64,000 nt of DNA, from contig NZ_JBNWEO010000015.1 in the NCBI RefSeq assembly GCF_050496765.1, forward strand, positions 496,001 to 560,000, in the 5' to 3' direction. The first letter of the stretch is position 1; each line of letters begins with the position of its first letter. This document shows, piece by piece, positions 18,507 to 26,680 of this stretch. The translations under genes and the position numbers were made by a program. The stretch is from JAEVLT01 sp050496765 (GTDB taxonomy: Bacteria > Bacillota > Bacilli > Bacillales > Cytobacillaceae). A model generated the notes under the pieces. The model worked only from the letters and a program-made list of their open reading frames with translations. It made no database searches and was not told where the DNA came from.

Positions 18507-18561
18507 CTATGAACCTCCAAAGTAATAGTTGTACAAAATTTAGAATACTTGCTTATTCATT

Positions 18562-18597
18562 ATATGTCAACCTAATTTTAATATAGGTTAACATATA
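18562..18597 (-). promoter_or_regulatory. BirA operator upstream of bioY
   Basis: On the minus strand TGTTAACC and GGTTGACA (18586-18593 and 18565-18572) face each other with 13 bases between, within an A+T-rich setting. This matches the known Bacillus BirA box of TGTTAACC-spacer-GGTTAACA with one change. Confidence 0.85.
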
Positions 18598-18611
18598 AAA
18601 CTGATTCGATT

Positions 18612-18660
18612 TAAAAACCAGAAGGCCGAATCGATTTGCGTGCGATTCGGCCTTCTGGTT
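18612..18660 (-). terminator. Intrinsic terminator of the YceG-like gene
   Basis: An 18-bp perfect inverted repeat, AACCAGAAGGCCGAATCG (18616-18633) and its complement (18643-18660), followed on the minus strand by TTTTTAA. Confidence 0.9.
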
Positions 18661-18671
18661 AAACATCAATA

Positions 18672-19169
18672 TTATTTTTTAAAAATCGTTGCAATGACTT
18701 GGTCGTAAGACATTTCACTATCGACGACAAATGTACCTGGACGTAAATTGTTTTGCAATCCCCGGCTTTCAATATCCTTTGAAAAGTTAAAAGCATTTTG
18801 AATGATATTCGCTTTTTGCAACGCGTTACCGACGTCGATACTGGTCATCCCATCTGCAACATTGATCACAGCTTTATAGACAACTTTTTGAGATGAAGGA
18901 TCAGCAGAAGTGGTGTCTTTCTTGCCGGATTGCGCTGCTTTTTTAAGATTATTGTTATACTCATCCTTTTTTTGCACGATATATCCTGCCACAGCCAGTT
19001 TGTCTTTCATCTGACCCTCTGAAAGTTGAACCGCTGCATTTGACTGCTTTGCTGTTGACTTCGGGTCCGCTTTAGCTGCCTTGTCATTTCCAAAAAAATA
19101 AACTCCGCCAATTATACTTGTTGAAAGAAAGATTCCTGCTGCAAAGCTGCTCATTTTGTTAAATTTCAT
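18672..19169 (-). CDS. Membrane-anchored protein with a YceG/MltG-like LysM-type segment
   Basis: A 165-residue protein starting at the ATG at 19169 (MKFNKMSSFAAGIFLSTSII), which has GAAAGGGGAAAA upstream. An N-terminal signal anchor is followed by a low-complexity Lys/Ser/Ala/Asp linker. The C-terminal domain INVADGMTSIDVGNALQKA, then RPGTFVVDSEMSYDQVI, resembles the N-terminal part of endolytic transglycosylase MltG (YceG). The catalytic transglycosylase portion is missing, so it is probably a peptidoglycan-associated accessory protein, not an enzyme. It overlaps the upstream gene by 11 nt, which implies an operon. Confidence 0.7.
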   Translation of the reverse strand: MKFNKMSSFAAGIFLSTSIIGGVYFFGNDKAAKADPKSTAKQSNAAVQLSEGQMKDKLAVAGYIVQKKDEYNNNLKKAAQSGKKDTTSADPSSQKVVYKAVINVADGMTSIDVGNALQKANIIQNAFNFSKDIESRGLQNNLRPGTFVVDSEMSYDQVIATIFKK

Positions 19170-19539
19170 TTGCAACTTTTCCCCTTTCTTCCGGCTGAAT
19201 TTGAAATGGCGCAAGCATTTGGCTAATTTCACTTTCTGAAACTTGTTTTTTCTTGGCAATGCTTTCAATTGAATAGCCGCGTTTATATAAATCTAGCACC
19301 TCGCGAAGAGTTTGCAATTCACTTTGGGAAAGCTGGATCCCAGCTTCTTTTAATATTATTTCCATACTCAGTTCAATAGTTCGAATTGAGTCCTGCAAAT
19401 CATTGATATCTTTTACTAAAGCGATGTGCGCGAGATCCATTCTTTTCTGCTCTTCTTTTGCTGATTTTAAAGATTTTATACTAGATAGAATCAGCAATAT
19501 AGCTGATATTCCAAACAGCACGGCTAATGTCCAAACCAT
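19159..19539 (-). CDS. Membrane-anchored coiled-coil protein with helix-turn-helix-like C-terminus
   Basis: A 126-residue protein with one N-terminal transmembrane helix (VLFGISAILLILSSI), then a charged coiled coil (about 25-75), then LYKRGYSIESIAKKKQVSESEI, which looks like a helix-turn-helix. This layout recalls Bacillus SwrB/YlxL-type proteins, but the gene neighbours differ and I do not assign it. Translation is probably coupled to the YceG-like gene, which starts within its last codons. The second ISL3 element inserted about 30 bases upstream of its start, so its original promoter may have been displaced. Confidence 0.65.
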   Translation of the reverse strand: MVWTLAVLFGISAILLILSSIKSLKSAKEEQKRMDLAHIALVKDINDLQDSIRTIELSMEIILKEAGIQLSQSELQTLREVLDLYKRGYSIESIAKKKQVSESEISQMLAPFQIQPEERGKVANEI

Positions 19540-19569
19540 TCGTTTTTCCTCCTTCTCGAAAAAAAATCT

Positions 19570-21175
19570 GCTTCCTCGCTATTTAGTGTTTAGTTTAAAA
19601 CCTCATAAAACTGTCAATACTGGGTAAAAACTAATAGAACGCCTGGGAGTTGAGAGCTTTATGAAAGATTACCCAGAAGATTATGATGTATTTGAAGCAG
19701 CTTTAGAAATACCTGAACCATGGTATGTTTTTCATCATGAATTAGCCAAAGAGGAAAAAACACTTCACATTTATCTTGAGTACAGAAAAGGCGCTGAATT
19801 TTCATGTCCTAATTGCGGATCACCGGGATGCAAGGTTCATGATATTCAGGATCAAGACCGTACATGGAGACATCTTGACTTTTGGCAATATCAAACCATA
19901 CTTCATGCAAGAATGCCTAGGGTTAAATGTGAATCATGTGGAAAAATACTTACTGTTATCATTGATTGGGCACGCCCAGGAGCCGGATTTTCAATACTTT
20001 TCGAATTTCATGTGTTGTCGTTGATGGTTGAAATGCCAGTTGCCGCAGTTGCCCGTAAAGTTGGTGAACATGATACCCGTCTTTGGAGAGTCTTTAAACA
20101 CTACGTTGATAAAGCGGTTGAAAACATTGATATTTCCAATGTAAAAAGTGTAGCTATGGACGAAACCTCGCGTACAAAAGGCCACAAATACGTGACATTA
20201 TTTGTAGATACGGACACCAAACGGGTCATTTTTGTCACGACTGGAAAAGGAGCAGATGTCTTACAGGAATTCTGCCAATTCCTTGATAGGAAAGGTGTTC
20301 CACGTTCTCAAATTAAAGATTTCTGTTGTGACATGTCTCCATCGTTTATCTCAGGTATTGAAGAGCATTTCCCTGAAGCACCGATTACATTTGACAAATT
20401 TCATGTGATGAAAATGGTCAATGAAGCATTGGACAACGTACGAAGGCAAGAACAGGCCACTCAGCCGGAACTAAAGAATTCACGGTATGTATGGCTTAAA
20501 AACCAAGAAAATCTTACCGAAAAGCAACAGAAAACATATGCCAAACTTAAGGACATGGATCTAGCAACAGGTCGTGCATATCGTATGAAATTGTCATTGC
20601 AGAAAATGTTTACTAAATCAGCAGGCATCTCTGAATTATACTTTGATGAGTGGTATAACTGGGCAATCCGATCTCAACTGGAACCGATGATTAAGTTAGC
20701 ACAGTCGCTAAAAAAGCATAAAGACGGTATTTTGAGATGGTTTAAAACCAAATTGACCAATGGTCTGCTTGAAGGAATAAACAGTTTGGTTCAAGCTGCC
20801 AAAAGAAAAGCCCGTGGATACCGTTCTCCAGATAATTTTATTGCCATGATTTATGCAACAGTTAATAAACTGGACTTGGTCAAGGAGTCGTAAAAAATAA
20901 CCAATAAGCAAAAAAGAATGCGTTACAGTTTGGAGCCATACCTCGCTCGCAACCGAACACATTCCCTTGTCCATGAATAAGTATGTCCACATTTTGGGTG
21001 ATTATTCAAGTTACAGGTGGTGAATACTGAGCGAGCAATTGAACACATTCCCTTGTCCGGTTTTTGGTTTTCCTCTTGCCATTAACGGAGCATTGAATGC
21101 TGGCAGTGCCCAAAAAATGATAGAAAAGACTAGATCCTATTATGTTGTTTTTTCAATACTAAATAGCGAAGAGCC
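19570..21175 (+). mobile_element. ISL3-family insertion sequence, copy 2
   Basis: It runs from GCTTCCTCGCTATTTAG (19570) to CTAAATAGCGAAGAGCC (21175). It is flanked on both sides by a perfect 8-bp direct repeat AAAAATCT (19562-19569 and 21176-21183), the duplication length of ISL3 elements. The terminal repeats are imperfect (GCTTCCTCGC against GGCTCTTCGC, then identical). It is nearly identical to copy 1 and lies in opposite orientation. Confidence 0.95.
19661..20893 (+). CDS. ISL3-family transposase (copy 2)
   Basis: A 410-residue protein identical in sequence to the transposase of copy 1, with the same zinc finger (CPNCGSPGC) and DDE residues (MDETS, CCDMSP, LLEGIN). The leader lacks one A relative to copy 1 (GAGAGCTTT against GAGAAGCTTT), so the ATG at 19661 is the natural start. 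Intact frame, intact ends and a clean target duplication indicate a recent, potentially active insertion. Confidence 0.95.
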   Translation: MKDYPEDYDVFEAALEIPEPWYVFHHELAKEEKTLHIYLEYRKGAEFSCPNCGSPGCKVHDIQDQDRTWRHLDFWQYQTILHARMPRVKCESCGKILTVIIDWARPGAGFSILFEFHVLSLMVEMPVAAVARKVGEHDTRLWRVFKHYVDKAVENIDISNVKSVAMDETSRTKGHKYVTLFVDTDTKRVIFVTTGKGADVLQEFCQFLDRKGVPRSQIKDFCCDMSPSFISGIEEHFPEAPITFDKFHVMKMVNEALDNVRRQEQATQPELKNSRYVWLKNQENLTEKQQKTYAKLKDMDLATGRAYRMKLSLQKMFTKSAGISELYFDEWYNWAIRSQLEPMIKLAQSLKKHKDGILRWFKTKLTNGLLEGINSLVQAAKRKARGYRSPDNFIAMIYATVNKLDLVKES

Positions 21176-21278
21176 AAAAATCTTAACATTGTTATATTAT
21201 AAAGCGAAAAAGCAATTTTTTCGATCAAATTCTATTAAATACGAAAAAAGTCGTGTAGTTTTGACAAATTGCGGAATG

Positions 21279-21317
21279 AAAAAAACCGTGAATAGCTGTT
21301 ATCACAACTGTTCACGG
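21279..21317 (-). terminator. Intrinsic terminator of the OsmC gene
   Basis: CCGTGAATAGCTG (21286-21298) pairs with CAACTGTTCACGG (21305-21317). A T run follows on the minus strand. Confidence 0.85.
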
Positions 21318-21332
21318 CTGATTTAGAAAAAC

Positions 21333-21758
21333 TTAGTTCAAATTTTTTGCTTCTCCACCATTGATGGAATAGCTTGCGGTTATATTCGAATTTAGTGAAT
21401 GGGCAACTGAACAATATTTATCCTTTGATAATTGGATCGCTCTGATTACTTTATCTTCAGGAAGATCCCCTTCTAATGCATAATGGATGTTGATATCGGT
21501 AAAGCGTCTTGGATGATCATCCGCACGGATTCCTTCAACCTCCATTGAAAAAGCGGTTGGATTCAAGCGCATTTTATGCAGGATAGAAATGATATCAATC
21601 CCTGTGCAGCCAGCAACCGCATTTAACAACAATTCCGTTGGCCTTGCCCCGCTGTTTGTTCCGCCAATTTCTTCTGCCGCATCTATACGAATTTCGTGTC
21701 CGGATGGTGTTGTACTTTTAAATGCCATCTTTTCTGTCCATTGTATCGTTGTTTTCAA
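21333..21758 (-). CDS. OsmC/Ohr family protein
   Basis: A 141-residue OsmC-like protein. The two redox cysteines of the family are in place: Cys51 in LLNAVAGCTGIDII, and a second in KDKYCSVAHSL near 116. The motif GARPTELLLNAVAGCTG is typical. OsmC and Ohr proteins reduce organic hydroperoxides with these thiols; this YhfA-like subgroup is less well characterised and may act on other thiol or sulfur species. It lies 170 bases downstream of the CstB-like gene in the same direction, but a terminator stands between them, so it is probably separate. Confidence 0.88.
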   Translation of the reverse strand: MKTTIQWTEKMAFKSTTPSGHEIRIDAAEEIGGTNSGARPTELLLNAVAGCTGIDIISILHKMRLNPTAFSMEVEGIRADDHPRRFTDINIHYALEGDLPEDKVIRAIQLSKDKYCSVAHSLNSNITASYSINGGEAKNLN

Positions 21759-21887
21759 CGGTATTCACTCCTATGTATGAAATAGTTGAGATTGTAACGG
21801 TTCGAATGATTTAGTAAACAGGCGATCCTTCCTTCTCATTTCTATAGTACAATTTTTTATCGAAACCTTGCAAAAATTATTTACTCT

Positions 21888-21921
21888 AAAAACCATCCTC
21901 AGCTCTATTCGCAGAGGATGG
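21888..21921 (-). terminator. Intrinsic terminator of the CstB-like gene
   Basis: CCATCCTC (21893-21900) pairs with GAGGATGG (21914-21921), followed on the minus strand by TTTTTAG. Confidence 0.85.
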
Positions 21922-21931
21922 TAATCGGCCA

Positions 21932-23314
21932 TTATTCTTTTTTAACTGGCATTCCTGCTTTTTCCCACGCCGAGAACCCACCTTCTAAGTTCAAAACAGT
22001 AAATCCTTTTGCTTGAAGAAGGCTTGCACCAATAGCGGATCTTCCTCCACCTTGGCATTGAGTGATGATCTTTTTATCTTTCGGCAGCGAATCCAAATGA
22101 TCTGTTAAATTTCCTAACATATAGTGATACGCTTCAGGAATGTGACCGGCATCCCATTCACTTTGATTACGAACATCCACCACAAAATAATCCTTGTCAT
22201 CGATCAGTTCTTTTGCTTCTCTTACAGAAACATTTTGATACGATTCCAAATCGGTACCGAGTTCTTCTATCGGAATATATCCAGTGATCCGATCAAGTCC
22301 AATCGATTGCAGTGCTATTTTAATTTCCGGTACTTCTTCTTTAGGGGCAATTAAAACAATATCTCGGTCATAACGTAACAGCCAGCCTGCCCAATTGACA
22401 AATGATTGATTGAATGGAATGTTGATCGAGCCTTTTACGTGTCCTGCGGCAAAATCCTTTGCCGTTCTTGTATCTACAAGATCGGTATGATTTGGTACAG
22501 GAAGCGACGTCTGTGGGGTCTCTTCATTTTTTAGGAGATCCGGTCCCAGTTTGTTCAGTTTTTTCATTTGGGCGAAATATTTTGGCGGCTCCGGCTGGCC
22601 CTCAAGCAATGCTTTCACAAATTTTTCCTCATCTTTAATTTGGAAAGCCCAATTGAACTGTTTTTCATAGCCAAGTGTTGACATTGGCACGGCACCTAAA
22701 GATTTCCCGCAAGCACTTCCAGCGCCATGAGCTGGCCAAACCTGCAAATAATCTGGCAGATCTTCAACTTTCTGAAGGGATGCAAACATTTGCTTAGCTC
22801 CTGCTTGCGAGGTACCCATGACACCTGCCGCTTTTTCAAGCAGATCCGGGCGGCCGACATCTCCTACAAACAGGAAATCCCCTGTAAACACCCCCATGGG
22901 AGCTTTTGCCCCTCCGCCTTCATCTGTAAGTAAAAAAGAAATACTTTCAGGCGTATGACCTGGTGTATGCACTACCTTAAAATGGATGTTGCCAACCATA
23001 AAAGTCGATCCATCCTTTAAAAGTTCATGCGGATAATCTTTTGCATAAACATATTTCCAATCCTTATCTCCTTCATCTGACAAATACAACTTTGCTTCAG
23101 TTCGGTGCGCTAGCTCTTTTGCTCCCGACAAATAGTCAGCATGAATATGGGTCTCAGCGGTACCGACAATTTCAAACCCTTCTCTTTGAGCGATCTGAAG
23201 ATATGGTTCGATATTTCTTGCCGGATCAATTACGATTGCATCCCCTGTTCGCTGACAGCCAACAAAATAGGACATGTGGGCAAGCCTTTCATCAAAAAAT
23301 GAACGAAAATACAT
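21932..23314 (-). CDS. cstB: Persulfide dioxygenase-sulfurtransferase, CstB-like (MBL fold plus rhodanese)
   Basis: From the ATG at 23314 (MYFRSFFDERLAHMSY), preceded by AAGGGAGGAAG, the protein has 460 residues. The N-terminal metallo-beta-lactamase domain carries the metal ligands in TAETHIHADYLSG, HTPGHTPESI, FTGDFLFVGDVGRPD and WPAHGAGSACG, as in ETHE1-type persulfide dioxygenases. Two rhodanese-like domains follow. The first lacks a catalytic cysteine, while the second has CQGGGRSA near residue 428. This MBL-pseudorhodanese-rhodanese layout is that of Staphylococcus CstB, which oxidises thiol persulfides and transfers sulfur to sulfite to make thiosulfate. A CsoR/CstR-type operator candidate lies about 80 bases upstream. 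Confidence 0.88.
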   Translation of the reverse strand: MYFRSFFDERLAHMSYFVGCQRTGDAIVIDPARNIEPYLQIAQREGFEIVGTAETHIHADYLSGAKELAHRTEAKLYLSDEGDKDWKYVYAKDYPHELLKDGSTFMVGNIHFKVVHTPGHTPESISFLLTDEGGGAKAPMGVFTGDFLFVGDVGRPDLLEKAAGVMGTSQAGAKQMFASLQKVEDLPDYLQVWPAHGAGSACGKSLGAVPMSTLGYEKQFNWAFQIKDEEKFVKALLEGQPEPPKYFAQMKKLNKLGPDLLKNEETPQTSLPVPNHTDLVDTRTAKDFAAGHVKGSINIPFNQSFVNWAGWLLRYDRDIVLIAPKEEVPEIKIALQSIGLDRITGYIPIEELGTDLESYQNVSVREAKELIDDKDYFVVDVRNQSEWDAGHIPEAYHYMLGNLTDHLDSLPKDKKIITQCQGGGRSAIGASLLQAKGFTVLNLEGGFSAWEKAGMPVKKE

Positions 23315-23390
23315 AAAACTTCCTCCCTTGGCAGTCGATATGATTACGGAATAGATAAAGCGAGTAGATGGCATTCCGTATACTGTTTTA

Positions 23391-23408
23391 TATACCCTCC
23401 ATCGTATT
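23391..23408. promoter_or_regulatory. Candidate CsoR/CstR-type operator, cstB-like gene
   Basis: TATACCCTCCATCGTATT resembles, with changes in the right half, the three better sites at 60988, 62815 and 62892 (TATACCCC, spacer, GGTATT). It is the weakest of the four. It stands upstream of the cstB-like gene. Confidence 0.45.
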
Positions 23409-23621
23409 TTTTAAAAGTGAAAAAATCTTGAAACGTTGATTCCCCCTAAATAGTGTGTCTATTGAAACAAACTTCATTCTCTTTAAGAACGGATGACAGT
23501 TGCATGATCTACAGAAAATTGACAAAAAACGAGTAATTTCATGAAAATTTAACTTGTAAGACTTCCACTGTCTATGTATGATAAATTCAGTTTTTAATTT
23601 TTTTTAAAAAGGAGACATGGC

Positions 23622-24671
23622 ATGGATCTGATTACACGTGATGCCGAATATATGACCCGCTCTAAACGAAAACGGAAGAAAAATCGTTTATGGCGTGTTT
23701 TTTTGATCCTATTTCTGATGTTCCTCACTGCCGGCGGGGGATTTCTCTATGGAACAGATCAAGGTTTGCAATACCGAAAATTGCTAGTGGGATCCGTTCT
23801 TTCAACACAGCATCCCCAATATGTTAAATATTTACGGTTTTTACTTTCTAAATCGGAATTTGATGCTTTGTACGATGCTTGGAAGAATCCGAAAACGGTG
23901 GAATCAAAAATAACAGACCAAAAAAATAATCATATTGCAAAAGCAGCTATGAAGCCCAGCTTATCAGAGTCTATTCAGGTTGACACTGTCAATACTGCTA
24001 ATTTTACGGCGAAAGTAATGATCATACCAGATCCAACCACCGTTCATGTAGTAACTTCGAAGTACTCTTATAAAGGAGAAGCCCTTTCAGATTTAATAAC
24101 AGAAAACAATGCCATCGCGGGTATTAATGCAGGTGGATTTGTCGATAAAGGCGGAACTGGTTCGGGTGGACAAATGCTTGGAATTGTCATTAGTAACGGA
24201 AGCGTTCTTTCAGGCGGAGATCGCAATGCACCGCAACTGGTCGGTGGATTTCTAAAAGACGGGGAATTTATTACTGGGAATTACTCCGTAAATCAACTTT
24301 TGAAATTAGGGGTTCGGGAAGCTGTCAGCTTTGGGCCCCAATTAATCGTAAACGGTGTAAACCGAGTATCAGCGAATCTTGATGGTGCCTGGGGATGGGC
24401 TCCACGAACTGCGATTGGTCAAAGACAGGACGGCAGTGTAGTGATGATTATCACCGACGGTCGATTTTATTGGGACAAAACTCACCGCGGCGCATCGATG
24501 TCCGATATGGCTCATTTGTTCGAAAAGTACAATGCTGTGAATGCAATTGCCATGGATGGCGGCGGCTCAACGACCATGATAAAAGACGGAGCATTACTGC
24601 TTAAGCCAGCTACTAGTACGAGAGTTGGCATGCGCTACTTGCCAAACGCCTGGGTCGTCATTCCTCATTAA
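23622..24671 (+). CDS. Phosphodiester glycosidase (NAGPA) domain protein, membrane-anchored
   Basis: A 349-residue protein with a basic cytoplasmic start and one N-terminal membrane helix (VFLILFLMFLTAGGGFLYG, about residues 26-44). The remainder is outside the cell. The C-terminal half has the NAGPA-domain signature: AGINAGGFVDKGG, APRTAIGQRQDG, ITDGRFYW and AIAMDGGGSTTM. Relatives cleave phosphodiester-linked N-acetylglucosamine from cell-surface polymers or mannose phosphate; the substrate here is unknown but probably a wall glycopolymer. AAAGGAGA precedes the ATG at 23622. It is divergent from the cstB-like gene. Confidence 0.88.
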   Translation: MDLITRDAEYMTRSKRKRKKNRLWRVFLILFLMFLTAGGGFLYGTDQGLQYRKLLVGSVLSTQHPQYVKYLRFLLSKSEFDALYDAWKNPKTVESKITDQKNNHIAKAAMKPSLSESIQVDTVNTANFTAKVMIIPDPTTVHVVTSKYSYKGEALSDLITENNAIAGINAGGFVDKGGTGSGGQMLGIVISNGSVLSGGDRNAPQLVGGFLKDGEFITGNYSVNQLLKLGVREAVSFGPQLIVNGVNRVSANLDGAWGWAPRTAIGQRQDGSVVMIITDGRFYWDKTHRGASMSDMAHLFEKYNAVNAIAMDGGGSTTMIKDGALLLKPATSTRVGMRYLPNAWVVIPH

Positions 24672-24728
24672 CTGAAACATCTCCCAGACAAGTCTATTTT
24701 TGTAGTGCATGAATGAACGGAAAAGTAA

Positions 24729-24762
24729 AAGGGCAGGATTATTCCTGTCCTTTCTTTTTTCG
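24729..24762 (+). terminator. Intrinsic terminator of the NAGPA gene
   Basis: AAAGGGCAGGA and TTCCTGTCCTTT (24728-24753) pair with one G-T, followed by a run of T. Confidence 0.8.
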
Positions 24763-24892
24763 TATGTTCGCCACTTTTTCACTTATTCTGATAGTTGGAA
24801 TTTTATTGGTGATTCATTCAAAAGACCGGTTCCGGTCTTCTTAAGACAGACAGAATTTCGGTACAGTCTGCTTGCGTTGGAATCACTCATTT

Positions 24893-25159
24893 CTATTGGA
24901 GGAGCTTTTTGAGTACTTTTTCATTTACTTCAAAACCGATAAACACTTTTGGTTTTTTAAATATGCCCGCAAAACCGCCGAATTTAATCACGAATGACGG
25001 AACGATTTTGGATCCAGTTCGTTCCTTCAATTCAGCTTCTTTTTCAGGTTGTTTGGTCAAATCAATTTCCGTATAAGAAATTTCATTTTTCGAAAGAAAC
25101 TCTTTCGCCGCCATGCAATCCGTTCAGGTTGGTCTTGTATATAAAATAATTTCCCTCAT
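24893..25159 (-). CDS. Glutaredoxin/NrdH-like protein with in-frame TGA at the first active-site Cys
   Basis: Read from the ATG at 25159, which has AGAGGTG upstream on the minus strand, the frame gives MREIILYTRPT, then TGA at 25126-25124, then TDCMAAKEFLSK and an uninterrupted frame to TAG at 24893. That makes 88 codons, the usual size of this family. The TGA falls on the first residue of the redox CxxC (here x-T-D-C). The later hallmark IVPSFVI with the cis-proline is intact. Options are selenocysteine (a U-x-x-C glutaredoxin), a nonsense change from TGC/TGT, or a sequencing error. A plain reading from the internal ATG at 25114 would leave a protein without the active-site turn. Confidence 0.6.
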
Positions 25160-25253
25160 CGCTGCTGCACCTCTACTTTCTTGATTGCTTCTATTTTACC
25201 TTTATTTTTAAAACGTATCCAATATTTAAACCCGGGTATCCTAGTTATTGAAG

Positions 25254-25898
25254 TCAGGAAGTTTTTTGCAATAATTTGAGTAATTCAGTGAAAAATTGCC
25301 AGCCAAATCCGAGCAGAAATATTCCAGCGCTAAAGGTTACTCCTCTTAAAAGATTTTCCTTCACTAATTTTTTCGAAAAATGAACGGCTAAAACCAAGAA
25401 CAAGTTCCAAAAAAACAAGCCGAGAAGAATTGCTAAACTACAAAGGAATGAGAAGGTTAATGAATAAATAGCCGTTAATTCTTGGAGCGCTGTACCGTAT
25501 ATTCCAAACCAAAAAACAAGGCTGATTGGATTTGCCAAAGAGATCGTCATTCCCGTGAAAAATGGACTTTTCGTTCTTGGAGGTTTGGTATCCGGACTGT
25601 CAAGCGGTTTATATAACGCTGTATACATGCTGTTTAAACCAAGATAACTAAGCATCAGAACACCAAATATATACATGAATAGCTGGATGATTTTTATTTG
25701 CAAAAATGGATGAATCCCAAAAAGGATGGCCATGAATAATACAATATCGCCAGTTAAACCGCCAAGGCCAACGAACCAGGAAGAACGCATTCCCTCTGTT
25801 AAACCCCGCTTTAAAACTTCAATATTCATAGGCCCAATGGGTGCTGCCAAACTAAAGCCCAAAAATAAATAATGAAGCAATACGAAAAGAAGTTCCAT
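25254..25898 (-). CDS. LysE/RhtB family exporter
   Basis: A 214-residue membrane protein with six hydrophobic segments. The N-terminal LysE signature is present: LGFSLAAPIGPMNIEVLKRGLTEG split around residues 14-37, followed by GLGGLTGDIVLF. The middle loop is charged (DSPDTKPPRTKSPF), then comes GMTISLANPISLVFW. LysE-family proteins export amino acids or related small molecules; the substrate cannot be told. GGAGAGGAAAAA precedes the ATG at 25898 on the minus strand. Confidence 0.88.
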   Translation of the reverse strand: MELLFVLLHYLFLGFSLAAPIGPMNIEVLKRGLTEGMRSSWFVGLGGLTGDIVLFMAILFGIHPFLQIKIIQLFMYIFGVLMLSYLGLNSMYTALYKPLDSPDTKPPRTKSPFFTGMTISLANPISLVFWFGIYGTALQELTAIYSLTFSFLCSLAILLGLFFWNLFLVLAVHFSKKLVKENLLRGVTFSAGIFLLGFGWQFFTELLKLLQKTS

Positions 25899-25961
25899 TT
25901 TTTCCTCTCCCCATCCCGCTTGTCCTTATCTACTATATGCTGGAGAGAGGTTGAAACATGC

Positions 25962-26005
25962 AAAAACAATGCTGCCTCCAGTTTTATCATCACTGGGGCA
26001 GCATT
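25962..26005 (-). terminator. Intrinsic terminator
   Basis: AATGCTGCCTCCAGT (25968-25982) pairs with ACTGGGGCAGCATT (25992-26005). T runs lie on both outer sides, so it could end the small gene upstream on the minus strand and insulate lysE. Confidence 0.75.
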
Positions 26006-26150
26006 AGTATTTTTTGTAAAATAAATTGTTGAGATTGGTGAATACGGTAGGAATTGAGTGAGTGATTCAACATCTATTGGTTTGCCGTTCTTTGGGTGCT
26101 TTCATTCGTGGATGTAAAGAATTTTCAAAATAGCCTTGTTTTTGAGTATA

Positions 26151-26399
26151 TTAACCAATCTGCTCATCCTGAATTTCTTGACTTAACAATGATTTTTTGT
26201 TGGTCATTGGTGTTAGTTCGGATCTTTTCAACAAGTATTGAAAATGCTGAATCGGCATCGAACCATAGCCTTTTCCTTCAGCAAGGGTAAATTGAATGGT
26301 AATTCCATTGTTTCTTATCACTGTTAATGACTCTGCTGAGTTGTAATAGCCTTTAATTGTACTTGAAATCTGGTATCTCGATCCGGCTTCAATTGACAT
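26151..26399 (-). CDS. Small hypothetical protein
   Basis: An 82-residue protein from the ATG at 26399 (MSIEAGSRYQISSTIKGYY), chosen because GGAGGG stands eight bases upstream. The longer frame to 26483 would place that ribosome site inside coding sequence. No membrane segment or known domain is visible. The central part (AESLTVIRNNGITIQFTLAEG) looks beta-rich. It is probably a single-gene unit ended by the hairpin at 25962-26005. No family recognised. Confidence 0.55.
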   Translation of the reverse strand: MSIEAGSRYQISSTIKGYYNSAESLTVIRNNGITIQFTLAEGKGYGSMPIQHFQYLLKRSELTPMTNKKSLLSQEIQDEQIG

Positions 26400-26680
26400 T
26401 GCAATCCCTCCATACATTTTTTTACTAGTATGGTTTCTTGTTCTTTTATTCATACCTATTTCTGTGAAAAAGAAAAACGGCAATGATAAACGGCCGCTGT
26501 TAATATGTTCATATAACGATATGGATGGAATGTTGATTGTATGGAGAACCGTTTCTTCGGCAAGGCCATGAAACTGGTATGTTTACCAAAGCTTCATTTT
26601 CCATTAAAACAATCTTTACAAAGATCCAATAAATGAGTATAAGTATAATAAGAAATCGGAAAAGGAGATGATTTTACAAG

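Noticed and set aside
15105..19569. Past inversion of the segment between the ISL3 copies
   Set aside because: Inversion would have exchanged inner flanks, but copy 2 keeps matching octamers on both sides and the split gene rejoins across copy 1 in its present orientation.
13490..21183. Composite transposon made of the two ISL3 copies
   Set aside because: The outer flanks differ (GAAATTGA against AAAAATCT), and copy 2 has its own perfect 8-bp duplication, so the copies inserted independently.
24893..25114. Shorter glutaredoxin gene starting at the internal ATG
   Set aside because: This would lack the first beta strand and the CxxC turn; the upstream codons and ribosome site clearly belong to the gene.
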